A stretch of 64,000 bases of DNA, from assembly GCA_958296065.1 (NCBI GenBank), contig CATQHX010000018.1, positions 1-64,000 of the forward strand. Reading direction: 5' to 3'. The notes beneath the pieces are model-generated. The model had not been told where the DNA came from. It made no database searches and saw only the letters and a list, made by a program, of their open reading frames with translations. This document shows, piece by piece, positions 1 through 8,465 of the stretch. The first letter of the stretch is position 1. The number at the start of each line of letters is the position of its first letter. The stretch comes from Vicinamibacterales bacterium. Its GTDB lineage: Bacteria > Acidobacteriota > Vicinamibacteria > Vicinamibacterales > UBA8438. Both the position numbers and the translations under genes were made by a program.

Positions 1-1
1 G

Positions 2-1315
2 CGGGAGTTCTTTCTCGAAGGCCGCGGCATCTTCGACTTCGCGCGCGGCGGTTTCTTCGGCGGTTTCGGCGGCGCGCTGCGCAGCGGCGGCGGCGGCTTC
101 TTCGGCGGCGGCAATGCCCCGACCATCTTCTACAGCCGCCAGATCGGCCTGCAGAACGGGTCGGTGGTGCCGCTTGTCGGCGGCGGCCGGCTCACCGGCA
201 AGATCGGGGCGTTCGACGTCGGCGCGTTGAACATCCAGACGGGTGAGGATGCGCTGGCGCGTGCGGAGATGACGAACTTCACCGTCGTGCGGGTGAAGCG
301 CGACATCCTGCGCCGCAGCAGCCTCGGCGCGATCTTCACGAACCGCTCGGTTGCGCTCGCTGGGGACGGCTCCAGCCGGGCCTACGGCGCCGACGCCACT
401 TTCTCCTTCTACGAGAACGTCAGCCTGCTCGGCTACATGGCCCGGACCCAGGTTCCCGACCCCCAGCGACAGGGAGACGACCTGAGCTACCAGGGGCGCT
501 TCGACTACGGGGGCGACCGCTACGGCCTTCAGGCCGAGCACCTGCTGGTCGAGAAGAACTTCATCCCGGAGGTCGGCTTTCTCCGGCGCGACAACTTCCG
601 CCGCAGCTACGCCAGGGCGCGGTTCAGTCCCCGGCCCCGGTCGCTCGCCAACATCCGCCAGTTCCGGTTCGAAGGGAGCTACGACTACATCGAGACCGCC
701 GACCTGGGAATCGTGGAGACCCGGCAGTCGCAACTCGGGTTCTCGACAGAGCTGGAGAACAGCGACCGGTTCGGCGTGTCGGTGGCGGAGAACTACGAGT
801 TCCTGCACAGCCCGTTCACCCCGGGGCCGGACGACGTGATCTTCCCGGTCGGCGGCTACAGCTTCTTCGACGTCGAGGCCAGCTGGTCGCCCGGCACCCA
901 GCGCCGCCTCAACGGAACCCTCTCGGTGCTGGCCGGCGACTACTTCGACGGCAGCATCCGCACGATCGGCTTCCGCCGCGGGCGCATGGAGGTCACGCAG
1001 CGGCTCTCGCTGGAGCCGAGCGTCTCGGTCAACTGGATCGACTCTCCGCACGGGTCCTTTCGCACGGACCTGATCGTCTCGCGCGTGAACTGGACCTTCA
1101 CGCCGCGGATGTTCTTCAGCGGTTTGATTCAGTACAACTCGAGCAGCAATACGGTCAGCAACAACCTGCGGCTGCGCTGGGAGTACGCGCCCGGCAGCGA
1201 GCTGTTCGTCGTCTACACCGAGGACCGCGAGACCGATCCCCTGCGCCCGGACCGGTTCTCGGAGCTGCGCAACCGCGGTTTCGTGGTCAAGATGAACCGG
1301 CTGTTCCGCTTCTAG
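2..1315 (+). CDS. DUF5916 domain protein, C-terminal part (5' end outside window)
   Basis: The frame is open from the first bases of the window, so the true start lies upstream and only the last 437 residues are seen. The visible part begins with a REFFLEGRGIF-type motif and has a GGGRLTGKIG segment followed by alternating aromatic/polar strands ending in ...KMNRLFRF. This is the usual layout of the DUF5916 C-terminal domain, which looks like an outer-membrane beta-barrel; full-length members carry an N-terminal carbohydrate-binding-like domain. The terminal Phe fits barrel insertion into the outer membrane. The function of the family is not established. An internal ATG at 164 is not the start, because homologous sequence continues before it. 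Confidence 0.8.
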   Translation, partial: REFFLEGRGIFDFARGGFFGGFGGALRSGGGGFFGGGNAPTIFYSRQIGLQNGSVVPLVGGGRLTGKIGAFDVGALNIQTGEDALARAEMTNFTVVRVKRDILRRSSLGAIFTNRSVALAGDGSSRAYGADATFSFYENVSLLGYMARTQVPDPQRQGDDLSYQGRFDYGGDRYGLQAEHLLVEKNFIPEVGFLRRDNFRRSYARARFSPRPRSLANIRQFRFEGSYDYIETADLGIVETRQSQLGFSTELENSDRFGVSVAENYEFLHSPFTPGPDDVIFPVGGYSFFDVEASWSPGTQRRLNGTLSVLAGDYFDGSIRTIGFRRGRMEVTQRLSLEPSVSVNWIDSPHGSFRTDLIVSRVNWTFTPRMFFSGLIQYNSSSNTVSNNLRLRWEYAPGSELFVVYTEDRETDPLRPDRFSELRNRGFVVKMNRLFRF

Positions 1316-1393
1316 GAGTTTGGGCCCCCGAGCGGGAATATGGCGCTGCCGTGCGTGGTCCTGATCCAGAGACCACAACGGTGGAGGAGCGCC

Positions 1394-1660
1394 ATGACTC
1401 TGGACAGTTTCACGACCCTTACCGCGAGAATCCCGGATAACATGCTTCGAGGCGCCATCGCCGCGGCGCTGGCCAGCGGGGTCCCGCGGACGCCGGAGGA
1501 GTTCTCTCGATTCCATGACGACGTTGTCGATGAGCTCCGGCTTGCGGTCTACCATCCGGGCGGGCGTTCGCGCGGCGCGACCGGAATCGACGCAGTGAAC
1601 GTCCGAGCGATTATGAGTGGCCACAACGAAGGAGCCTCCGAATGTCCAGGAGCAGCATGA
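1394..1660 (+). CDS. Small hypothetical protein
   Basis: An 88-residue frame starting with MTLDSFTTL, preceded by GGAGGAGC eight bases upstream of the ATG, which is a good ribosome binding site. The product is soluble and acidic in its middle, with a segment RTPEEFSRFHDDVVDELR that looks helical. It has no signal peptide and no recognised domain. Its last 19 bases overlap the start of the next gene, suggesting translational coupling. An upstream in-frame ATG at 1340 has no comparable Shine-Dalgarno. I do not recognise the family. The call rests on the ribosome site and the overlap, and it could be a chance frame in GC-rich DNA. Confidence 0.45.
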   Translation: MTLDSFTTLTARIPDNMLRGAIAAALASGVPRTPEEFSRFHDDVVDELRLAVYHPGGRSRGATGIDAVNVRAIMSGHNEGASECPGAA

Positions 1661-2364
1661 AGAGCATCTCGGCCGGATTGATTGGAGCTGTCACGCTCGG
1701 GCTTCTCGCCGCCGGGTCCGCGGGCTCGGCGTCGGGCGCGGGTCAGGGCAACGGGCAGGTGCTCGCCGGGGCGTGGACGATCAACGAGGATCTGAGCGAC
1801 GAGCTCCGGCCGCAGCCGGGAGGGCGCGACCGGGACGACGAGCGACGAGGCCCGGGAGGCTTCGGCGATCCCGGCTGGGGCCCCGGCGGCGGTTTCGGCG
1901 GGCGGGGAGGCTTCGGTGGGCGGGGAGGTTTCGGAGGACGCGGCGGGGGTGTCGGCGGCTTCGGTGGCGACCCGCAGCAGATGGCCCGCATGCGGGCGGA
2001 AATGCAGGAGGCGATGCGGGACTTGATGACCGCGCCGCGCCGCATGACGATAGTCGCGGATGAGGACGAGATAGTGCTGACCTACGACGACCGTCGTGTC
2101 GTCAGGCTCGTTCCGGACGGCAGGGAGCATTCCGGGCTCGCCGGCACTCGTGCCCGTGTCACGCGCCGAACCCGTTGGCGCGGGGCGACTCTGGAGGCCG
2201 ACATCGAGCTGCAGTCGCGAGTGGAGCTTCGCGTGCGCCAGACCTACGAGGTGCGGCATTCGGACGGCGGCAATCGCGAGTTGATCGTGATCACCCGTAT
2301 CGACGGCGGTCGGCGCGGCCGTGATCGCGAGCTCCGCCGGGTCTACGACCTGGAGCTTCGATAG
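1642..2364 (+). CDS. Secreted Gly-rich hypothetical protein
   Basis: A 240-residue protein with an N-terminal signal segment (residues about 6-33, hydrophobic then Ala/Gly/Ser-rich), so probably periplasmic. Residues about 55-110 are a low-complexity Gly/Arg/Phe stretch built on GGFGGRGGFGGRGG repeats. The C-terminal 120 residues are a charged beta-rich domain ending in a conserved-looking RELRRVYDLELR. The ATG has AAGGAG seven bases upstream. It sits just ahead of an RND efflux pair with a 205-base gap, so it may be co-regulated, but no function can be assigned. Similar Gly-rich secreted proteins are common near efflux genes in Acidobacteria (from memory, not searched). Confidence 0.7.
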   Translation: MSRSSMKSISAGLIGAVTLGLLAAGSAGSASGAGQGNGQVLAGAWTINEDLSDELRPQPGGRDRDDERRGPGGFGDPGWGPGGGFGGRGGFGGRGGFGGRGGGVGGFGGDPQQMARMRAEMQEAMRDLMTAPRRMTIVADEDEIVLTYDDRRVVRLVPDGREHSGLAGTRARVTRRTRWRGATLEADIELQSRVELRVRQTYEVRHSDGGNRELIVITRIDGGRRGRDRELRRVYDLELR

Positions 2365-2569
2365 CGGGCTCCGGCGCGGACCGATCGGGTGCTCCGTCTT
2401 GCCGTCGGCGGGGCCCGGCTTCGGTCTTCAGCGGGCTCATCGCGAGCTCCACGCCGGCTTGAACGTGTGGGAATAAACGGACGGTACCCGGGGTCAACGT
2501 GACCGGAGCGCAGCCGGGCACGTAAACGAATGCGGCGTGCCGGGGCGTCTTCGACACCAGGATCCAACG

Positions 2570-4300
2570 ATGATGCCCAAATATCTTGCCGCTTTCCTTC
2601 TCGTTGCCGTGGGTGCCGCCGGTGTGCTCGTCTACCAGCGGATTGCGCCCGCGGGCGCGACGGGACCCGGAGGCGGCCCCCCCGGCGGATTCCGAGGCGG
2701 TGGGCCTCCCGGCGGTTTCCGACCGGGTGGAGGAGGGCGCAGCGCCCTCGGAGCGCAGCCGATGCGCGTGAACACCGCGCAGGTCACACGTTCCGACGTC
2801 GCCGAGCAACTGCAGATCGTCGGCAACCTGACCGGCGCCGCAACCGTGGAGGTGGCGCCGAAAATAAACGGCCGCCTGCGCGAGCTCGAACTGCGCCTGG
2901 GCGATCCCGTGACGCGCGGCCAGGAGGTTGCGCGGGTCGAGGACGACGAGCTGCGCCAGCAGGTGAATCAGGCCGAGGCGTCATACGAGGTGGCGCGGGC
3001 GACCGTTCGTCAGCGCGAAGCCGACCTGCTGCTGGCGCAGACCACCCGCGATCGGTCGCAGAGCCTGTTCTCCCGCGCGCTCGTGTCGCGTCAGGAGCTC
3101 GACGACGCCGAGGCGCGCTATCAAGCGGCCAACGCGCAGCTCGACCTGACCCGCGCGCAGTTCGACGAGGCAGGGGCGAGGCTCGAAGAGCTCCGCATCA
3201 ACTTGGAGAACACCGTCATGGTCTCGCCGGTCGACGGCTTCATCGGCCGGCGCTATCTCGATCCGGGCGCGTACGTGACGTCGAACACCGCGGTGGTGTC
3301 AGTGGTCGACATCGGCCTTGTGCGCCTGGTGGCCAACCTGGTCGAGCGCGACCTGCGGCTGGTCGAGGAGGGCGTGCGGGCTCGTATCGAGGTCGATGCG
3401 TTTCCCGCGGAGTCTTTCGAGGGCCGCGTTGCGCGCATGGCTCCGATCCTGGATCCGGCGACCCGCACGGCGGAGATCGAAATCGAGGTTCCGAATTCCG
3501 ACTTCCGATTGAAGCCGGGGATGTATGCCCGCGTAATCCTCGTCGTCGGCAACAAGAGCGAGGCGTTGGTCGTGCCGCGCGAGGCGGTGGTGATCCGCAC
3601 GTCCGCCCGCGGGGTGTTCCGGGTGGACACCGGCGGCGCGGCGCCCACGGCGCAGTTCGTCTCCCTCGTCACCGGGCTGGAGGACGAGCGGCACGTGGAG
3701 GTGGTGGATGGTCTGTCCGAGGGCGACCTGGTGGTCACCACGGGCGCCGCGGGCCTTCAGCACGGCGATCCGATCCTGCTGGCCGATGCCGCCGGCGGGC
3801 GGGGCGCAGGCCCTCCCGGCCGCGGCGGGCCGCCGGAGGGATTTCCCGGCCGGGGTGCGGGGCCGGACGGTTCGTCTGGTCGTGGGGCGCCGCCGGGCGG
3901 ATCCTCCGGCCGCGGTGCGGGGCCGCAGACGGTTTCGGGACGGGGTGTGCTTGGTGCGGTTCCCGGCAACGACGCGCGGTCCCCGACCGGCGCTGGCCCG
4001 GCCGCGCCGCCTGGCGATGGACTTGGCGCAGGGGGACGCACCGGTGCCCCCGCGGGAGTTGCCTCGGAGGAAACCGCGACCGGAGCGACCGGCGCTCGGC
4101 AGTCGGTGCCGCCAGGGGCTTCCGTGCCCGGAGCGCCGCCTGACGGCCCGCGCGACGGCGTGCCCACCCCTCGGAACACGGTGCTCGAGGCGCTCGGCAT
4201 AGTGCCTTCACCGCCGCCTGATGCCGCGGCCGGGCGTCGACCGTCGTCAGACGCCGCCGGGAGACCGGACCAGGCACAACGCGTGGCGCCGGCGCGCTGA
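2570..4300 (+). CDS. RND efflux periplasmic adaptor (HlyD/MFP family) with long low-complexity tail
   Basis: Membrane-fusion subunit linking an inner-membrane RND pump to an outer-membrane channel. It has an N-terminal membrane anchor (residues about 5-23), a Gly/Pro-rich linker, a biotinyl-lipoyl-like half (APKINGRLREL near 95), a coiled-coil hairpin (about 120-210), the second lipoyl half (MVSPVDGFIGRRY near 225) and a beta-barrel. The last 170 residues are an unusual Gly/Pro/Arg/Ala-rich tail absent from ordinary 350-400 residue adaptors. The ATG chosen lies in ACGATGATG just after AGGA; an in-frame GTG 33 bases upstream is less likely. It precedes the permease gene by 46 bases, as expected for an efflux operon. 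Confidence 0.9.
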   Translation: MMPKYLAAFLLVAVGAAGVLVYQRIAPAGATGPGGGPPGGFRGGGPPGGFRPGGGGRSALGAQPMRVNTAQVTRSDVAEQLQIVGNLTGAATVEVAPKINGRLRELELRLGDPVTRGQEVARVEDDELRQQVNQAEASYEVARATVRQREADLLLAQTTRDRSQSLFSRALVSRQELDDAEARYQAANAQLDLTRAQFDEAGARLEELRINLENTVMVSPVDGFIGRRYLDPGAYVTSNTAVVSVVDIGLVRLVANLVERDLRLVEEGVRARIEVDAFPAESFEGRVARMAPILDPATRTAEIEIEVPNSDFRLKPGMYARVILVVGNKSEALVVPREAVVIRTSARGVFRVDTGGAAPTAQFVSLVTGLEDERHVEVVDGLSEGDLVVTTGAAGLQHGDPILLADAAGGRGAGPPGRGGPPEGFPGRGAGPDGSSGRGAPPGGSSGRGAGPQTVSGRGVLGAVPGNDARSPTGAGPAAPPGDGLGAGGRTGAPAGVASEETATGATGARQSVPPGASVPGAPPDGPRDGVPTPRNTVLEALGIVPSPPPDAAAGRRPSSDAAGRPDQAQRVAPAR

Positions 4301-4346
4301 TCGATTCATCGACCGGAACCTGATAGACGCCCGGATTGGAGCCGTC

Positions 4347-7300
4347 ATGAGCCTTCCCAGACTTGCCGTTCGCCGTCCGGTCACGATGTCGATGATGAGC
4401 ATCTCCATCGTGCTAATCGGCATCGTGGCGCTGTCCCGCCTGCCGGTCGACCTGATGCCGGACGTGACGTTTCCGAGCCTGACCGTCACGGTCAGCTATC
4501 CGGACGTCGGGCCGCTGGAGATGGAGGAGCTGGTCACCCGGCCGCTGGAGCAGACCGTGGCCGCCATCGCGGGGCTCGAGGAGGTGGTATCGACCTCCCA
4601 GGAGGGACAGAGCCAGCTTCGGCTGAACTTCGATTGGGGGACCGACCTGAACGAGGCGGCGGACGATCTCCGGTCGCGGATCGATCGCATGCGGGGGAGG
4701 CTGCCGGAGGATGCCGAGCCGCCGGTCATCTTCAAGTTCGACGCTGCCAACGCGCCGATCATGTTCCTGGGCCTCGAGGGCGATCTGACGCCGGTGGCCC
4801 TGCGCGAGCTGGCCGAGAACGATCTGTCGCCGCGCCTGGAGCGAGTGCCCGGGGTGGCCACGGTGACCGTGCGCGGCGGCCTGCGCCGGCAGATCCGGGT
4901 CGAGCTGGCCAAGGACAGGATCACCGCCCTCGACCTCGCCGTGAACGAGGTCATCGACCTGCTGCGGATCGAGAACCAGAACGTGCCGATCGGCGAGCTC
5001 GACGACGGCGACATGACCTACCTGCTGCGCAGTCCCGGGCAGTTCGCGAACCTGGAGGACATTCGCAACGTGGTGGTCATGACCCGCGGCGGCGTGCCGG
5101 TGTACATGCGCGACATCGCGGAGGTGAGCGACGGGACGGAGGACCAGGAGGAGCTGATCCGCATCAACGGACGCACCGCCGTCCAGATGATGATCAGCAA
5201 GCAGTCGGGGCGCAACACCGTGGAGGTCGCGCGGGCCGTGCGCTCCGAGATCGACCGCGTCAACACCGAGATGCCGGCGGTCCGGCTCTCCACGCGAATG
5301 GACTCGGCGATCTTCGTCGAGCGCTCGATCAACGCCGTCCGCAACGTCGTGCTGTGGGGCGCGATGCTCGTCGTGGTCGTGCTGTTCGCCTTCCTGCGCA
5401 ACGTCCGGACGACGCTCATCATCTGCACCGCCATCCCGATCTCGATCATCGGCACGTTCGCACTGGTGTACTTCGCCGGCTTCACGCTGAACACGCTGAC
5501 GTTCGGAGGGCTGGCGCTGGGCGTCGGCATGATCGTCGACGCCTCGATCGTGGTGCTGGAGAACACGTTCCGGCACATGGAGGGAGGGAAGGATCGGGTT
5601 ACCGCCAGCGTGGACGGGACGGAAGAGGTCAGCGGGGCCATCGTCGCCTCGACCCTCACGCAGGTGGCGGTCTTCCTGCCGCTGCTCTTCTTGACCGGGG
5701 TGTCGAGCATCGTCTTCGGCCAGTTGGCGGTCGTGGTGATGATCTCGCTGGCGATGTCGCTGTTCGTGGCAGTGACCCTCGTGCCGGTGATGACGTCGCG
5801 GCTGCTGCGGCTGCCGCCGCCGGCGGACCAGAGGACGGGGGCCTACGGTCGGTTCCTGACGCTGAGCGAGCGCGGCCTGGAAAGGCTCGACGAAATCTAC
5901 CAGCAGGGCATCCATCACGCGCTGGCCCACCGGCCCACCGTGTTGGTGGTCGCGGGCGCTCTCGTCTGGGTGACGGTGATGCTGGCGCCGACCATTCCGA
6001 TCGAGCTGACCCCGGAGGTGGACGAGGGCGAGGTGCGCATCTCCGCCGAGCTGCCGATCGGGACCCGCTTCGAGCGGACCCGCGACGTGATGCTGGAGCT
6101 GGAGAACCGCATCCGGACGGAGGTGCCCGAGGCGGTCAACATAACCAATCAGGTGGGCGGCGGGCGCGGTCCGTTCGGCGGCGGGTCCAGCCACCGCGGA
6201 TCGATGACCGTCACCCTGCTGGACAAGACCGAGCGGGAGCGATCGAGCAACGAGATCGCCATGGCGTTGCGGCGCTCGCTGAACACCATTCCCGGCGCAA
6301 CCATCCGGGCGCGGGCCTCCGGGGGCAACCGGATGATGACGCGGCTGATGCGCAGCGGCTCCGGCGACGACGCGCGGCTGGCGCTGGAGATCCGCGGCCA
6401 CGATCTCGACGACGCCCGCCGGGTCTCGGAACGGGCCATGTCGGTCATGAACACCACCGAGGGGGTCGCCGACGCGGAGATGGCGTCCGAGCAGGGCAGG
6501 CCGGAGCTGGCCATTCAGGTCGATCGGGCCAAGGCCGCGCTGCTCGGCCTGCGCGTGTCGCAGGTCGCCGACGCGTTGCGCACCGGGGTGGCCGGCACCG
6601 AAGCCGCCTTCTTCCGCGAGCGGGGCGACGAGTATCCCATCGTCGTGCGCCTGCGCGAGGAGGATCGGCTGCGGACCATGGACATCAACGATGTCCCGCT
6701 GAGCACGCCCGGGGGCATGGTCATCCCGGCGCGCACCGTGATCTCCGTGCGCGCCGAGTCCGGTCCGGAGCAGATCGAGCGCAAGAACCAGGAGCGGATC
6801 GTCCGGGTGAACGCGGAGATCGAGACGACCCTGAGCGAGGCGGTCACCGCCGTCAACGCGCGGATCCCGGAGATGGCGGCGCCAACCGATTTCTCCGTGG
6901 GCTTCGGGGCCGAGGTCGAGGAGCAGGCGCGGTCGTTCGGCCAGATGCAACTCGTCCTGATTCTGGCGATGTTCCTCGTCTACGCGGTGATGGCGGCGCA
7001 GTTCGAATCGCTGCGCGACCCGTTCATCATCCTGCTCTCGATCCCGCTGGCCGGCATCGGCATCGTCGCGTCGCTGATCGTGACCGGAACGCCGTTCAGC
7101 CTGCAGGCGTTCATGGGAGTGATCGTGCTGGGCGGGCTGGTGGTCAACAACGCCATCCTGCTCGTCGACTACACGAACATCCTGCGGCGCCGCGACGGCA
7201 TTCCACTGCGCGCCGCGGTGGAGCGGGCGGGACGCACACGGCTGCGTCCGATCCTGATGACCACGTCGACGACGCTGCTGGGCATGGTGCCGATGGCGCT

Positions 7301-7469
7301 CGGCATCGGCGAGGGCTCCGAACTGCAGGCGCCCCTCGCGCGGGTGATCATCGGCGGGCTGCTGTCGTCGACGCTGGTGACGCTGGTCGTGGTGCCGGTC
7401 GTCTACACGCTGTTCGAGGAAGGGCTGCAGGGGCTGCTGCGCCGCCCGGGTGTGGCGCCGGCCTCCTGA
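4347..7469 (+). CDS. Efflux RND transporter permease (HAE1/AcrB family)
   Basis: Inner-membrane proton-driven exporter of 1040 residues, the normal length of the family. It starts MSLPRLAVRRPVTMSM, the typical cytoplasmic start before TM1, and GGAG sits five bases ahead of this ATG. Two repeated halves are visible, each with a large periplasmic loop. The TM4 proton-relay motif reads IVDASIVVLEN, carrying one Asp where AcrB has an Asp-Asp pair; other single-Asp members such as SwrC-like pumps are known. The second half has the matching ILGGLVVNNAILLVDY segment. It is the partner of the adaptor directly upstream. No outer-membrane TolC-like gene is in the window. Substrate unknown. Confidence 0.95.
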   Translation: MSLPRLAVRRPVTMSMMSISIVLIGIVALSRLPVDLMPDVTFPSLTVTVSYPDVGPLEMEELVTRPLEQTVAAIAGLEEVVSTSQEGQSQLRLNFDWGTDLNEAADDLRSRIDRMRGRLPEDAEPPVIFKFDAANAPIMFLGLEGDLTPVALRELAENDLSPRLERVPGVATVTVRGGLRRQIRVELAKDRITALDLAVNEVIDLLRIENQNVPIGELDDGDMTYLLRSPGQFANLEDIRNVVVMTRGGVPVYMRDIAEVSDGTEDQEELIRINGRTAVQMMISKQSGRNTVEVARAVRSEIDRVNTEMPAVRLSTRMDSAIFVERSINAVRNVVLWGAMLVVVVLFAFLRNVRTTLIICTAIPISIIGTFALVYFAGFTLNTLTFGGLALGVGMIVDASIVVLENTFRHMEGGKDRVTASVDGTEEVSGAIVASTLTQVAVFLPLLFLTGVSSIVFGQLAVVVMISLAMSLFVAVTLVPVMTSRLLRLPPPADQRTGAYGRFLTLSERGLERLDEIYQQGIHHALAHRPTVLVVAGALVWVTVMLAPTIPIELTPEVDEGEVRISAELPIGTRFERTRDVMLELENRIRTEVPEAVNITNQVGGGRGPFGGGSSHRGSMTVTLLDKTERERSSNEIAMALRRSLNTIPGATIRARASGGNRMMTRLMRSGSGDDARLALEIRGHDLDDARRVSERAMSVMNTTEGVADAEMASEQGRPELAIQVDRAKAALLGLRVSQVADALRTGVAGTEAAFFRERGDEYPIVVRLREEDRLRTMDINDVPLSTPGGMVIPARTVISVRAESGPEQIERKNQERIVRVNAEIETTLSEAVTAVNARIPEMAAPTDFSVGFGAEVEEQARSFGQMQLVLILAMFLVYAVMAAQFESLRDPFIILLSIPLAGIGIVASLIVTGTPFSLQAFMGVIVLGGLVVNNAILLVDYTNILRRRDGIPLRAAVERAGRTRLRPILMTTSTTLLGMVPMALGIGEGSELQAPLARVIIGGLLSSTLVTLVVVPVVYTLFEEGLQGLLRRPGVAPAS

Positions 7470-7514
7470 GGGAGACCGGCCGCCGTCCGGGTGTTGACCG
7501 GCCGACCCGCCTCG

Positions 7515-7742
7515 CTACAGTTCGACCCGCCGTCGGTCGACCGACCCTCTGGCCCCGTCGGCTGTTACCGTCGCCGAGTGCCGGTCTTCGGCCGAAGTGG
7601 CCGGTCCCGCGTCGAGGTCGAGTTGCTCGAACTCTGCCCGAAGTGGCTGATCCTGGTTACGTGCCCGCTCGTACACTGTGGCCGTCATCCAGCGCTTGAA
7701 ATCCTCATTGTCCTGAACTGCTTGAACAGCTCGCGTCTTCGC
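7515..7742 (-). pseudogene. Start-less coding remnant, possibly the C-terminus of hsdR
   Basis: A 75-codon open stretch bounded by stops, with no usable start, directly downstream of the type I restriction-modification genes. Its conceptual product contains DNEDFKRWMTATVYERARNQ, which resembles the helical end of some type I restriction HsdR subunits; this assignment is from memory and is weak. The remainder is low-complexity. It begins five bases after the stop of the truncated DUF5615 gene, so the junction looks like a deletion that fused two damaged genes. If correct, the locus once had an hsdR here. The alternative is a chance open frame. Confidence 0.35.
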
Positions 7743-7747
7743 TCAGC

Positions 7748-7918
7748 TCATGCACGTAGACCGTCACGCAGACGTCGAGGATCGGACGCCAGGGCCAGCA
7801 GGGTCTCGTCCGAGGCCTGCGCATGCTCGCCCCGCGTGGCTCGTACGTCATGGCCGAGAACCGTCAGCGCCTCCTGCAACGTCCGCGAGGCGGCGCAGGC
7901 GTCGAGAAGGAACCTCAC
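7748..7918 (-). pseudogene. Truncated DUF5615 (PIN-like) protein
   Basis: A 56-residue frame starting VRFLLDACAASRTLQEAL, then LGHDVRATRGEHAQ and ASDETLLALA. These match the first half of DUF5615 PIN-like proteins, which are usually about 110-120 residues and are encoded next to DUF433 genes as likely toxin partners. After ALA the family's conserved DKDFGEL region is missing, and the frame ends in RRLRDGLRA. The GTG start overlaps the stop of the upstream DUF433 gene (GTGA), the coupling expected of an intact pair. The C-terminal catalytic half has therefore been lost, and the protein is probably inactive. Confidence 0.65.
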
Positions 7919-8172
7919 GAAGCCTCTCGAACCGGAAGCCGGTCATACACATGCTCGCCGGCCATCGAACGATGCGCAAACCGCAGGCAGGCCTGGATGT
8001 CCTCCGGTTCCAGGTCCGGGTACTCCCGCAGGATCGTCTCCGCCGTGTCTCCTGCCGCCAGCATCCCGAGCACATGTTCAACGGCGATTCGCATGTCCCG
8101 GATGATCGGCTTTCCGCCGAAGACGTCCGCCCGCACGGTGATGCGATCGAGCAGTTCCGATTCGTTGCTCAT
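7915..8172 (-). CDS. DUF433 domain protein (antitoxin-like)
   Basis: An 85-residue protein starting MSNESELLDRITVRADVF. It carries the DUF433 signature: GGKPIIRDMRIAVEHVLGML, then a helix-turn-helix-like ILREYPDLEPEDIQACL. DUF433 proteins are small winged or helix-turn-helix-like proteins found upstream of DUF5615 PIN-like genes and are thought to act as antitoxins. The start ATG has GGGGAAGAG upstream; an in-frame codon 69 bases earlier lacks a site. Its partner immediately downstream is truncated, so this may be an orphan. It lies in the minus-strand string that begins with hsdM. Confidence 0.85.
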   Translation of the reverse strand: MSNESELLDRITVRADVFGGKPIIRDMRIAVEHVLGMLAAGDTAETILREYPDLEPEDIQACLRFAHRSMAGEHVYDRLPVREAS

Positions 8173-8237
8173 GTTCTCTTCCCCTGACGCTGCCGGGGCG
8201 TTCTGACTCGCCTTGCCCCTTGCCCGACCAGCCAGCT

Positions 8238-8462
8238 TCAACGCGCCAGCGCCGTTCTCAACACCTTTGCTTCATGTTCCAACACCGCCCGAACCTGTTG
8301 CTTGGCGATGCCCGGGAACCACTCGACGAACTCGTCTACCGTGGCGCCGCCGGCGAGGTTCTCGAAGAGGGCGTATACCGGCACTCTTGTTCCGGTGAAA
8401 GCCCAAGCTCCGCTAATCTTGCCGGGGTTGCGTTCCACGGCCGGGCAGGTCTCCCAGTCCAT
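8238..8462 (-). CDS. Second DUF433 domain protein
   Basis: A 74-residue DUF433 protein: ISGAWAFTGTRVPVYALFEN, then GGATVDEFVEWFPGIAKQQV and ending in VLEHEAKVLRTALAR. It lies three bases after the hsdS stop and has a strong AGGGAGGT ribosome site seven bases before ATG. It is only distantly similar to the DUF433 protein downstream, so the two are not a recent duplication. It has no DUF5615 partner of its own; the next gene is the other DUF433. Possible roles are an antitoxin or a small transcription factor of the locus; this is inference. Confidence 0.85.
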   Translation of the reverse strand: MDWETCPAVERNPGKISGAWAFTGTRVPVYALFENLAGGATVDEFVEWFPGIAKQQVRAVLEHEAKVLRTALAR

Positions 8463-8465
8463 CCG

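Noticed and set aside
4413..6950. A minus-strand open frame of 845 codons antisense to the RND permease
   Set aside because: His/Arg/Gln-rich shadow of a clear RND gene.
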